From Trachipleistophora hominis (Eukaryota; Microsporidia; Pleistophoridae), in contig JH993935.1 of NCBI GenBank assembly GCA_000316135.1, positions 21,291 to 85,290 of the forward strand: 64,000 bases of DNA, in the 5' to 3' direction. The first letter of the stretch is position 1. Every line of letters starts with the position of its first letter. Of this stretch, positions 18,842 to 29,230 are shown piece by piece. The notes under the pieces were generated by a model. That model was not told the DNA's origin and ran no database searches. It saw nothing but the letters and a program-made list of their open reading frames with translations. Position numbers and translations under genes: made by a program.

Positions 18842-21106
18842 GTGCAACGATGATGTTTTGATCACAATAAATGATGTATTAAGGAGCACGTTCCAATGAT
18901 ATACAAGGTTCGTATTAACAAGCCATCAGTTGTTCAACAACGTTCTATTTTCACGTAACGATGAGTATTACTATGATTTTATATTTTTCATTGTGTAATA
19001 CGTGCACGTTATTCTCATGTAAAGGAGCTCTCATTAACCAATAACGATCGTATTTACCATTCAACGATACTACGGTCCCTAAAACGAATTAATATAGCCG
19101 TCATAGATTGGTGTAATTAACTCGGTGTTAAATAAAATAATTGGTTCATCGATTTCAAATCATAAGATAAACAGTAAACGAGTAATTTTATGTGTGTAAA
19201 TGAGTGTGATCTTTTGCGTTATTTGTGTTTAACATTGATCGTAGTGGTTGCATGGTCCGTTTTCGTTGTACAACAATCCAAAGAAAAATTTTGATGATGC
19301 AGTTAAACTAGTGATACCAAGGTTAACTTAACAGTTTCAAATAATTTGAAAACGTATTTAATAGAATTACACCTTTTAATATGATTTGACATGTTTTTTA
19401 TGGTTATATCATATATTATTTATGATTGAGCTTATGTTTAATGCTTATGACGTTAATTTATAGCTTAACTGAGTCAACTTGCTCTCCTAATATATCAATA
19501 TTAATATAAAGGCTTAAAAAAGGTTGAATAATACACGATTAACCAAACAATGTTGCTGGCACAGTATCAGTTATTAAAAGTTTAAATTTAGTATTTATGC
19601 GTAAAGCAAGCACGATTTGAATTTCAACCGAGTAAAATTTCTTGTATCATAATTGACCAAAGAAATTAAACTGTGATAGCATTGTTTAATGAACGCTGCA
19701 CCTTTGTATACATTCATATACAAATGCAAGCTATATCGTAATCAAAGGTCTTTAATAAATTGTATTGCTAATTCATGGTCAGCATTTAAAAAATTCGAAT
19801 GGTTCAAGCATGCATTACATTTTTACGATATTTATCAAATTATAGTTTAATTCATGTAATTCAGACATTTCTTAGGTGTTTACTTGCTATTACTATCTTT
19901 ATTTTCGAATAAAAATATATTTTATACATTATTTTGAGTTGCAATTTGCTAAAAATTTTGATTTTTAGATATTACCAAGGTATTATTCTCTATATTTTGT
20001 CTTGGTGCTAATTTATCTTTCTGTACACCTATCCCGTGCAAACGTATGATTATTATTGTTAGAGATGACAATCACTATAAATACTTATTAACTGATAACC
20101 CCAATCTTTCTAAACAATAATGAATTCCGAACAACTGTTATTAAAAGTATTGATGGTAATCCTAGAAATATAATATCTAAATGGTACCATTCAGGCGTTT
20201 AGTTACACACAAACATTTTCTTTATCACCTATTTTACATTATTAGTCGTGCTATGTGTAAGTTTATAGCGATGATTATAAAAGTATAAATTTATCTTGTT
20301 GAAATATTTTTCACAAACGTTGTGACCGTTATACATTATTGATGGGATGTAGAATTGCCTACAATAATTATTTTTGGGTAGAAAATTATAGTTAAATGGA
20401 GCTGATATTCTACAAAATAATAATACCATGATATATTCACTCGTCTTTCGATTCCCAAATATGCTTTTGCCTAATAGAGATAGAATGCCCAATCAGGTCA
20501 AGTACTGGCTATATGCTATATTTAGTGTACATATTTTAATATTTGTTTCCATATCGTATATAATCGAAAGAAGAGGCCTTGAATAGGTGCATATTATCTT
20601 TTATAGACGCTTACAATGGCCTATAAGAATGGGAGATGCTACCGAATTAATTAGTAAATTTAATTTAGCAGTTGCATACAAGAAAAGGCGGGTTCATACT
20701 TCATATAGCTTTAGTAGGTTTGGTATCGGATGACACAGAAGAAGTTAAAAACAAGAAAGAAATACGAAGTTGCTAATAATAAGAAAATTACAGGAATAGT
20801 AAAAACTAAGACATACGTGTATACGTACAAATTATATGCTATTGATGAACAATTTACCATTATTGACGTGTATGTTTGGTTTGTAACAATGCTGAAGAAT
20901 AAAAAAGAATCTGTTCAATTTCAAAAAACTATATATTGTAAGAGTTGATATAAAAACGGTTTATTATTTAATGTTGCCCGGTCTATCTGTCGAACATTGA
21001 AGAAAAATTAATAAATTTATATGAGATTGGTATTCAATAAGAGAAAAATAAATGATGACGAGATAAAAGATAAAAATAACCATCTGTCGTATTAACTTAA
21101 TTAAAA
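18842..21106. other. Large AT-rich intergenic region
   Basis: No supported gene. Short protein-like pieces occur, for example around 19210-19310 (VFNIDRSGCMVRFRC) and 20730-20948 (starts MTQKKLKTRKKYEVANNKK, the ATG and frame being real but the product short and Lys/Tyr-rich). They look like debris. Confidence 0.45.
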
Positions 21107-21424
21107 AACGATGATTTTAAAGGTGACGTCATCAGAATACGTTACGAATTAAAAGATAACATTACATCATCTTAGAACAAACTTAATTATTGAGCAGATG
21201 CATATCAAATAGTTCTAAAAGAGTAAATATCTATAAGAAACTATTACTTTAGAAGGAAAAGTCTACAAGATCCCAATAGCTTTACTGAACACTACCACAA
21301 TATGGTACCTAAAACTGATACGGTACGTAATATCAAGATTAAATACGAGAAAAACTTGTATAACGCAATCAAAAGAAAAGAAATACGTGATATATCACTA
21401 TTTACGCCATCGCAGTGTTCATAA
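21107..21424 (+). pseudogene. Protein-like tract with three internal stops
   Basis: A single frame of 106 codons ending TAA 21422-21424 reads NDDFKGDVIRIRYELKDN near the start and FTEHYHNMVPKTDTVRNIK later. No ATG is apparent at the head. Its composition is unlike the random frames around it. Unknown family. Confidence 0.3.
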
Positions 21425-21922
21425 TTTATTAAAAAACTCATTTTGGAAATGCAAGATACAACAAATCAAGAACGATAAGTCTATTACATGCTTTAGTTCA
21501 TTATATAGTAAATAATATTTACCTTTTCCCAAGCAGGTACGTAATTAATGGGTGGGACAGTTCGATTCTAATAAAATTATTTATGTTAAAAAAAGAATTA
21601 CTGAATGCCAATATAATAGACTAGACAAACAGCGGTTCATAAAAAGTAAAACAATGGCGTGTAGTAATTAGCGCCGACAGCATTGAAACATCAGTGACAG
21701 AATTGATAGACCGGGCGAATATTAAAAGCAAATTAAACGTGGGACGATGCAATACCTTAGATGAATAGAAAGAACAATTATGATACAGGGTGTAATATTT
21801 TGGACACATAACATTTAAACTGGGTGTATATCAATTATCCGCAAACTATATGTTCGCGTGCTCGCATTTGTGTGGTCTATTGCTTTTCATCGTTCCATAA
21901 AAATTTTACCCTTCACCGTCAT
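21425..21922. other. Intergenic before eIF2-gamma
   Basis: AT-rich with no supported gene. The last 100 bases are the upstream region of the eIF2-gamma gene; the frame is open from GTG 21824 but lacks an ATG until 21923. Confidence 0.5.
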
Positions 21923-23251
21923 ATGCACGATGCACCTTCTACTCCACATGAGCACACGATAATGAATCAGGCAACCATAAACATCGGCACAATAGGCCAC
22001 GTTGCGCACGGCAAGTCAACAATCGTACGGGCGATAAGTGGCATACACACCATCCGATTTCGTTCCGAGCTCGAACGAAATATCACAATCAAGCTGGGCT
22101 ACGCAAACGCCAAAATCTACAAATGCGATACTTGTCCGCGTCCAGATTGCTACAGCGCTATGAACAGCTCATCGCCCTTTACGATTTCATGTCCGAACAA
22201 CAGCTGCGAAGGTACGAGCACGCTGATCAAGCATGTCAGTTTTGTTGACTGTCCGGGACACGACGTTCTTATGGCAACGATGCTCAACGGGACAGCAATA
22301 ATGGATGCCGCCATGCTGTTGGTTGCTGCGAATGAGCCCTGTCCACAGCCGCAGACACAGGAGCACCTCTTTGCGGTCGAAATCATGAATTTAAAAAAAT
22401 TCATAATTGTGCAGAACAAGATAGACCTGGTGTCACGGGAACAGGCACTCGAGCAGAAGGACCAGATAGTCGCGTTCATAAAGAATACAAAGGCGGAGAA
22501 CTCGCCGATTGTTCCCGCGTCGGGCCAGCTCAATATAAATGTGTGTGCGATTCTCGACTTCATCGTAAACTATTTTCCTGAGCCCGAGCGCTCCAAAGAA
22601 CACGATGTCCGAATGGTCATCATAAGATCGTTCGATGTTAACAAGCCGGGGTGCGGTATTGACGGTCTCAAGGGCGGTGTTATTGGAGGGTCTCTGCTCA
22701 AAGGCGAGCTGCACGTAAACGACGAAATAGAAATTAGACCGGGAATAATATACAGGAAAGGCAGCAAGGTGGAATGCAAGCCATTTATAACGCGTGTTAC
22801 ATCGCTTCAAGCCGAAAAGAACTTGTTGAGCACAGCGCAGCCCGGTGGTTTGATCGGTGTAGGCACGCTGCTTGATCCATTTTTTTGTCGTGCCGACAAG
22901 TTGGTTGGTCAAGTGATGGGCAGGAGAGGAGAGCTGCCCGACATTTTCGTAGAAATTTTGGTTTTTTATTCGTTATTCCAAAAGATTAGCGGTGTGGACA
23001 AGCGGGCCGATAAACGGGGCCTTATGACGCTGAACGAGCAGATACTCGTTAACATAGGGAGTACGACCACAGGATCAACAATCATGAAATTAGAGAATGA
23101 TAAAGTGAGGCTTAGCCTTGTCAAGCCGGCATGCTGTGAAAAGGGCGAGAGAGTTTCGATCTCTAAGAAGATACACGGGCACTGGAGGCTTATTGGCTAT
23201 GGTGTTGTTTTGGAGGGCATTACTATCATGCCGGTATATGACAGTGATTAA
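21923..23251 (+). CDS. Translation initiation factor eIF2 subunit gamma
   Basis: A 442-residue GTPase from ATG 21923. G1 is GHVAHGKST, the zinc-ribbon-like insert is CDTCPRPDCY...CPNNSC, G3 is DCPGHD and G4 is NKID. Downstream, the eIF2-gamma signatures RSFDVNKPG and LKGGVIGGSLLKGEL lead into domains II and III. With alpha and beta subunits it delivers initiator Met-tRNA to the 40S subunit. The length is close to archaeal aIF2-gamma (about 415) and shorter than yeast GCD11 (527), which has an N-terminal extension. An alternative start at ATG 21962 (MNQATINIGTIGHV) begins directly at the G domain and is equally plausible. GC content is higher than in the surroundings. Confidence 0.93.
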   Translation: MHDAPSTPHEHTIMNQATINIGTIGHVAHGKSTIVRAISGIHTIRFRSELERNITIKLGYANAKIYKCDTCPRPDCYSAMNSSSPFTISCPNNSCEGTSTLIKHVSFVDCPGHDVLMATMLNGTAIMDAAMLLVAANEPCPQPQTQEHLFAVEIMNLKKFIIVQNKIDLVSREQALEQKDQIVAFIKNTKAENSPIVPASGQLNINVCAILDFIVNYFPEPERSKEHDVRMVIIRSFDVNKPGCGIDGLKGGVIGGSLLKGELHVNDEIEIRPGIIYRKGSKVECKPFITRVTSLQAEKNLLSTAQPGGLIGVGTLLDPFFCRADKLVGQVMGRRGELPDIFVEILVFYSLFQKISGVDKRADKRGLMTLNEQILVNIGSTTTGSTIMKLENDKVRLSLVKPACCEKGERVSISKKIHGHWRLIGYGVVLEGITIMPVYDSD

Positions 23252-23763
23252 AATGTTTAAATAATTTGGCTTAGTGAGCATCTGTTTGGCGTTGCCAATC
23301 TTGCGAGTTTAACTATAACGGCTTTTCGTGCGCTGTCATAGGAACCTCTTTCTGGACAGATAGTCTGGTAAAACGTTATTGAGCCGGCCACCCACATTTA
23401 TCACGTGTTTAACGTATCAACATGGTGTAAAATGTTCAGGTACCCGTGTATTTAAATGCTGATGCAGGGCAATGCTTGTTACAACAAACTACATTCTCAC
23501 ATCTACAGATGTTAACCCGCCGTTTACCTCATGGTAAAATATAGGATTGACGTATCAGTGAAAATACATTGTATAAAACATCCACGATCTCGTGGAATAA
23601 ACTGAATAGAAAAGAATCAGCGTTAGAATAAATGATCATATAATGAAAATGGCAGGAATTAAACTGTTTCGTCTAGAACCACTGAGTGATTTGGTAAGGA
23701 AGTAGTGTTTAGTCAACTATATTTATATTCAATATTATAGGGCAACACATAGTTACGTATCGA
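23252..23763. other. Intergenic between eIF2-gamma and tRNA-Lys
   Basis: No supported gene. A 20-codon ATG frame at 23644-23706 (MKMAGIKLFRLEPLSDLVRK) ends at a GTAAGG-containing stop and could be a first exon, but no second exon is found before the tRNA. Confidence 0.4.
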
Positions 23764-23836
23764 GCCCCGGTAGCTCAGTCGGTAGAGCATCAGACTTTTA
23801 ATCTGAGGGTCTAGGGTTCGAGTCCCTATCGGGGCG
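23764..23836 (+). tRNA. tRNA-Lys (anticodon TTT)
   Basis: A 73-nt cloverleaf. Acceptor stem GCCCCGG pairs with TCGGGGC (23829-23835) and discriminator G. The D arm is GCTCAGTCGGTAGAGC, the anticodon stem-loop CAGA-CTTTTAA-TCTG gives TTT, and the T arm is AGGGTTCGAGTCCCT. A box (TAGCTCAGTCGG) and B box (GGTTCGAGTCC) are intact for RNA polymerase III. No intron; the CCA is not encoded. Confidence 0.97.
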
Positions 23837-24253
23837 CAAGTTTTACTTGTAATGGTTTTAAACGAATAAATGTAAATACGGTCGTTTTAGAGTAGGAAAA
23901 TAACTAGCGCTCTCTCATCAGATACGGCTTACTTTTGTCATGCATGTAATTGTACAATTGAATATTATTTTAACGTTTTAAATTTAAACATTACAGTTTT
24001 TCTTTGATGTCACTTATAGAGGCATGCAGGCAGGACATGAGTAAAAACACAAAATTATATTAAAAACGTATCTAATTCGATTGCATACATCTGTTGGGAT
24101 AACTAACGAGCGTACGTTCTTATCTTTTGTTCATCATAACTCATCGCTTCATTGTTGATTTATCCTGTGATTGGTCCCGTAGAAATCTGCTAATTGTGCA
24201 TTCTCTCACAATGTTTCATCTCAGAATACAAAACAGGCCCACACTTGTTTCGC
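23837..24253. other. Intergenic, tRNA to membrane-protein gene
   Basis: No gene is seen. The first bases after the tRNA (GCAAGTTTTACTTG) contain the T-run expected for RNA polymerase III termination. Confidence 0.5.
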
Positions 24254-24583
24254 ATGGCCCGATCTAAATACTCACTCCGATCCCGAAGGACGCATAGATC
24301 TCACCGCAAAGAACTGCGATGGACATCTTTTAGGTTGATTATATCAGCTATACTCTTAGCCGTCAGCGTAGGTTTTATCATCTATGTCTTAATTCCATTT
24401 ATAGAAGGTTTTGTTGAACTGCAGAATTTTGCTAATTTGCTATTCGTTATATTGCATGTTTTTTACATGTTTAATGTTGCAATTCTCAAAAGGAAAAGCC
24501 AGTGGGTGTTCTGGGTCGCTAGTTACCTCATTCTGGATGCGGCATCGATACTTTTCGTGTTCTATGATTCTATTTTCATTTAG
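24254..24583 (+). CDS. Small three-span membrane protein, unknown
   Basis: 109 residues from ATG 24254. The N-terminal 28 residues are Arg/Ser-rich and strongly basic (RSKYSLRSRRTHRSHRKELR). Three hydrophobic segments follow at about 28-50 (LIISAILLAVSVGFIIYVLI), 57-78 and 87-107, with KRKSQ between the second and third. By the positive-inside rule the N-terminus should be cytoplasmic. No family is recognised. The frame continues upstream to TTG 24194 but without ATG. Confidence 0.55.
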   Translation: MARSKYSLRSRRTHRSHRKELRWTSFRLIISAILLAVSVGFIIYVLIPFIEGFVELQNFANLLFVILHVFYMFNVAILKRKSQWVFWVASYLILDAASILFVFYDSIFI

Positions 24584-25029
24584 TAGAAGAGTGCATGTGC
24601 ATACGATAGAAGAGTTTGTGGCGTGAAACGAGGTTATCATGTTCAATTATTAGTGGCCATTGTGTTATTAAACAAGTAAATATTCCTTTTAAACATTTGT
24701 TTCAAATTCTTGGTTATGCCAATGACAAGCAAGTACAAAATGTTTACGCATTCATTATATACACCAGAGAACATGAACGATGGTATTTCTCATAAACTTT
24801 TGTTCTTATTCAAGAGAAAGTACTTTTAAAGCCGGAAATTATTTCTTAATTTTTATGATATTTCTGTGGACAAAGTACGTATGTATAAATATAACAAGTT
24901 TGTCGGATACAAAGCAAAATCTGTAACATTTTTCTGAACAGCAAGTGTCACCTAATACAAAATGTATCACTCGTATTTCCTAAATCGTATAGGAAACAAA
25001 AAATATTCTGTTGCAAATTTAGTGGCAAA
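24584..25029. other. Intergenic with promoter-like AT tract
   Basis: No gene is seen. TATAAATATA near 24887-24896 lies about 190 bases before the next CDS start. Confidence 0.45.
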
Positions 25030-25053
25030 ATGAAAACTTACGATCAAAAGTAA
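25030..25053 (+). promoter_or_regulatory. Seven-codon upstream ORF
   Basis: ATG AAA ACT TAC GAT CAA AAG TAA ends 30 bases before, and in the same frame as, the CDS starting at 25084. It may limit initiation, or it may be the relic of a longer N-terminus. Confidence 0.35.
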
Positions 25054-25083
25054 AAGTTGAAGTTGGGCCGCTATTCACAGCAT

Positions 25084-26457
25084 ATGTCGCTAATAACACC
25101 TGTTTTGGAGGAGTATAAATTGGCTGAAGAAAAAGTAGGTTGGATATTATCCTTTCTTGACCACGTGACTACCATAAGCAGACGAACGGCCGAATTATAT
25201 TTTCGCTGCACCCAAATACCAAGAAATACGCGCTGGCAGGATGTAAGTATAATTAATATGGTGGAAATGATGGACAAGTCAAGAAACTCGTTCGATGAAC
25301 TGACACGAATGTACGAAATCACTGTTGTGGTTGAGTGCAAGGCTATACTGAAGAAACTGGAAGATAAAATAAATGAACTGAATGGTCTTGAGGATCGATT
25401 TAACAAAGCTCTGCAGAAATACCTGGACGATCTAATGGTTTGCAGGCAAAATCATCTAGAAGCATGGTCTAATGGTACTGCTGATACCTGGCTAACGGAA
25501 AAAGAACTGAAGAAAGCACTGAAAAAGTATTTGAATGAGAACGAAACATGGAACGAAAATTTAAAAAAGGAGATTCTTGTGTATGATAAAGAATTACACA
25601 GTATATCAAATAAATACCGTGAAATCATAGCTACCAGTTTAAACATACAAAGAAACCACTACAAAAGTCTTTTGATGTGTGGCGAGGAGGTGCTTATTGA
25701 CGAACAACGGTTCAAAAAAGACTTTTTCTTCGATTTCCCGGAAAATGAGGACTGTTCAATCGGCAACAAAGAGGAAAAAAGCGAAACAAAATTTGAGGAT
25801 GCGTACGAGGAGATAATGAATGACATGCGGAGTAGAAATTCGGAGATAACGAGAGACATCAGTGTAAAGAAGTTCGGTATTTTTCGAGTTAGGAGAAATT
25901 ATGACATAAAACACGCACTTGTGATAGTGACAGAGACACAATTTATACATGCATACGATCTGGACAGCATTACGCTCTATCTGGAGCTTTCGGACGAGCA
26001 TAAAGCTCTTCTCAAAAAGTTAAACGACTATAACCGCGGTATTTCTTTCTTTTTTGGGAAAAACGAATTTTTGAATACCACGGAGGAAAAACAGCTCGCG
26101 ACTTTTAGTGGATACATATTCAACAACCTTAATGTGAGTCGAGGAATGCTGAAAGGATTTCCAATGACCATCAAGGATAAGCTGATCAAACTGGACAAGG
26201 ACAAAAAAGAGCTAATCATAACTGCTCGTAAGTCTCCGATGCTTAAGAACTTTTTTGTATCAAACACCGTAAAAATCAAATCGTTTGTGTTGAGAGATGC
26301 GTATGAACTCTTTTTCTCGTTCTGTAAGACTGTCGAGAAAAAGGGATCATCAGATGCAAAGGATATTGAAACAACTGAAGTTGTCCCCAGTGACAGTAAA
26401 ATAATTAATTATAAGGAGGATGAAAATCCTTGGATCGATGAAGGCGAACAGACTTAA
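25084..26457 (+). CDS. Coiled-coil protein, possible BAR-PH architecture
   Basis: 457 residues from ATG 25084. Residues 1-210 are long charged helices (ECKAILKKLEDKINELNGL; EKELKKALKKYLNENETW) of the sort seen in BAR-type membrane-bending dimers. The second half (about 260-420) has alternating strands such as FGIFRVRRNYDIKHALVIV and TETQFIHAYDL, ending in a helix RDAYELFFSFCKTVEK, as in a PH-like domain. That combination would recall SLM1/SLM2-type lipid-binding adaptors, but no sequence signature proves it. The tail is acidic (DENPWIDEGEQT). The frame extends upstream only with TTG; a short upstream ORF precedes it. Confidence 0.6.
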   Translation: MSLITPVLEEYKLAEEKVGWILSFLDHVTTISRRTAELYFRCTQIPRNTRWQDVSIINMVEMMDKSRNSFDELTRMYEITVVVECKAILKKLEDKINELNGLEDRFNKALQKYLDDLMVCRQNHLEAWSNGTADTWLTEKELKKALKKYLNENETWNENLKKEILVYDKELHSISNKYREIIATSLNIQRNHYKSLLMCGEEVLIDEQRFKKDFFFDFPENEDCSIGNKEEKSETKFEDAYEEIMNDMRSRNSEITRDISVKKFGIFRVRRNYDIKHALVIVTETQFIHAYDLDSITLYLELSDEHKALLKKLNDYNRGISFFFGKNEFLNTTEEKQLATFSGYIFNNLNVSRGMLKGFPMTIKDKLIKLDKDKKELIITARKSPMLKNFFVSNTVKIKSFVLRDAYELFFSFCKTVEKKGSSDAKDIETTEVVPSDSKIINYKEDENPWIDEGEQT

Positions 26458-27262
26458 GGCTATACCGCATCTAAAATTTCAACACGGAAATAAAGTAAAT
26501 ATTGGTTGTACGCGTTTTTTTCAAGTTAAATTACTTCTTATATTTCATAGATAACACAATTTGAACGAGTTCATCTAACATTGGCTTGTACTTTTCTCTC
26601 CTTATAAATGCACCTCTTCAACACTACCTACTTGTCCTTTGTACCGGTTATTGATCCTGTTTTACGTAACGATGTTATGACCTGCGATTTTCCTTCTGTG
26701 TTTTCTATAGGAAAAATTGTTGGTATAAATTAAAATTGAGCTCGTTTAAACTTACCACCAATAGATTGTTATTTAAGTATCTTCATCATTTAACATGAAA
26801 CACGCTAGACAATCGCTTTCGCATATTAACCAGCCTCATTAACTTTAGAAAACGTCGTAGCATAGCTTTTTTTCAGAATGGTATTAACAAAATTATATGA
26901 TGGACTAAATCGCACGAGTCAAGCAAAGTAGAATACAAATAACATAAAAATATTGTACCACACAGTTATTTTTTTAAGTAAAAATATGTTTAATTACCGC
27001 CTCACAACCTATCATCTAATCCAGCTCACTCTTCTGGTCCATTGATATTTACTGAAACTACTTATCACGTCAGTTTACACAAATGTCATTCAACTGTGAG
27101 ATCGAAATATCATCATTCGTGTAAATTAATAAGCAGATCATTCACGCAAATGAAGTGAAGTTTTGAAAGTGCTATTTAAAATAAAAGTCAAAATAAATAT
27201 AGATAAATAGTTAAAGTGATTTATATGAATGTATATATTTGTTCATTATTCTACTGATAATA
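26458..27262. other. Intergenic with one LINE tail
   Basis: A minus-strand LINE 3' end lies at 26970-27050 (T7 run, GTTTAATTACCGCCTCAC, then CTCACTCTTCTGGTCC). No gene is seen elsewhere. The segment also contains the promoter of the spliced gene. Confidence 0.6.
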
Positions 27263-28151
27263 ATGGTATTAAAAGGTACACAAGTCCACATTTGGAAATA
27301 TTACGGAATTCATATGTTTAAAAGCCTGCTGATAAGTATATGGTGGTATATGAATCTACATGATGATATTAAAGACCAAGATATCGCCATAAAAAGCAGT
27401 TTCATCATGACAACGATAAATATATATGGCATGTGTTTCGTTGTACACGCGCTACTCCGTAAGAATGTGTTTCAAGTGCAACTGTTCAATTACATTTTAG
27501 GAATTGAAAGTCTCCTGCCATTGTGTAATACCGTTTTATTCCTAGTGAACCGTAATGTTCGCGAAAGTATTTTTAGCTTTACAATGGTGCTATGTAATTT
27601 GAGTGAAATGCTATATACCATACGTGTCACTAAAGCCGCAGAATACGAGTTCTTCTGGTATTATTCTAAGCAAACCGGGATGAACATGTCTATGAAAGGT
27701 AAGTCATTATTTTAATTGATAGAAGCATTTGTAACGCGCAAAAAGTTCAACGTCTGTCTACATCTTTACATTCTAAATGTAATTATATTAGTAATATTCA
27801 ATGAGCGTATCTTCACAGGAAGATATCTGAAAAGTGTTAACCAAATACTTTTGGTGATCATAGTAGCAAGTGCTGTGTTAATACGAGCTTTTTCAGTTGT
27901 AGAAAGTTCAACTTGCAGATTTTATTGTACTTGTCCAATTCTATTCAATTTGTTTTACTGTGGAGTAGTCCTAGCCAAACTACTTTTTGTTCATATCCAA
28001 GATATATACAGTATAAGGTAAGTGTTCATCTTTAATTAGTTTCAAGGTTGTATTCTTTTCAATAGCAGTAATGATATCCTGTCATACAATGTACTACGCA
28101 TTGAAGGATTATAGAAATTTCGATCTGGGTGTAGACAAAATCATTGAATGA
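27263..28151 (+). CDS. Multi-pass membrane protein with two 22-24 nt introns
   Basis: Three exons, 27263-27698, 27723-28017 and 28040-28151, join to 281 codons (280 residues). Both introns begin GTAAGT and end in TTTAATT...AG. Unspliced, the reading meets TAA in intron 1 and again at the start of intron 2; spliced, the frame runs on to TGA 28149. About seven to eight hydrophobic segments are predicted, e.g. FIMTTINIYGMCFVVHALL, ILLVIIVASAVLIRAFSV and VVFFSIAVMISC in exon 3. A mid-protein stretch, EYEFFWYYSKQTGMNMSMK followed by EAFVTRKKF, separates two membrane halves. The function is unknown; a 7TM-like protein is possible. The start is the first ATG in frame; the frame opens upstream only with TTG. 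Confidence 0.75.
27699..27722 (+). other. Spliceosomal intron 1, 24 nt
   Basis: GTAAGTCATTATTTTAATTG followed by ATAG. Phase 1: G joins AA to give GAA. The length is a multiple of three and contains an in-frame TAA. Confidence 0.8.
28018..28039 (+). other. Spliceosomal intron 2, 22 nt
   Basis: GTAAGTGTTCATCTTTAATT followed by AG. Phase 2: AG joins T to give AGT. Retention gives an immediate stop (AGG TAA). Same donor and same TTTAATT branch-like word as intron 1. Confidence 0.8.
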
Positions 28152-29230
28152 TATGTAAATAAATGTGAATATGCAGATTTCTATCATAGTGGTCTAACGA
28201 ACCTTTGAAAACCAAACTATAAATATACTCAATTTATAGCTCCAAAAAGTTTAAATGCCCGAGATAGATAGCACAATGTGTTAGAATATACAAGTGTTGC
28301 TTAAAATAAGAAGTCACTATTTCTTTTTGAAAGGTTGAAATTAAATCTAATAAACATAATTTGATCAATTGTATGTACGAGCATTACATAATATCCTATA
28401 TCGTGTACAACAGCAGAATTTTCCCGTCATTTATGAATATAATTTAACGGTAATTGGTTATTATTTCACAACGTAGCAATATATCTTTACTTTTCTGGAA
28501 GTATTTTTTGTTCGGATATCTGAACCACGAATATATGTTTTATCAATAGGATATTTATTATCTTATCACAACTACTAGCAACGTATTTTGTTGATCCACC
28601 AGAGCGTAGAGACATAGAAATATTCTGCCATTCTGTGATATTTGATCATGGACACAACTAAAGTTAAACAACTAATTTTACATTTCTTTAATAGACGGGT
28701 CGTTGTATTTTTAAACAATGAAAATACGATTTTATGAATTTTCAATCATTATGATTGGTTACGGAACCATTACTTCACCGATAAATGTTTTGTTTAAGAC
28801 CAATAACAAATTAATAATTTATAAACTATTCTCTTTACTACTAAAGAGTATTGTAAATCAACAATAATCATTATTTAATCGTTTATATAAGATTCATATA
28901 ATTTATATACATCCTGAAAGTATTTTGTGAAATATGTTATGAAGACTCTAATGTACAGGACTTTACAGATATATTTCACTGAAAAATGTTATTGGTGATT
29001 TAAGTGCATCAACGACTTGAGGATAATTCTATAGTGATAGTAAATATCACAATCATCAATAAATATCCGTGTGAGTATGAACTTAACGATTGGACAAAAA
29101 GAGCCTGTCGCAACTCGTGATGTACCTGACGATGTCAATATGTTACTTTATCAAAGACTGTAACATTGTGTCGCATTCTTTTGCAGAGTGTTTCAAAATA
29201 TTATTCAAAATAACATGGTAAAAGGTAGTA
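28152..29230. other. Intergenic before LCB2
   Basis: AT-rich, no supported gene. A 28-codon ATG frame near 29075-29161 (MNLTIGQKEPVATRDVPDD) precedes LCB2 on the same strand but is not continuous with it. Confidence 0.45.
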
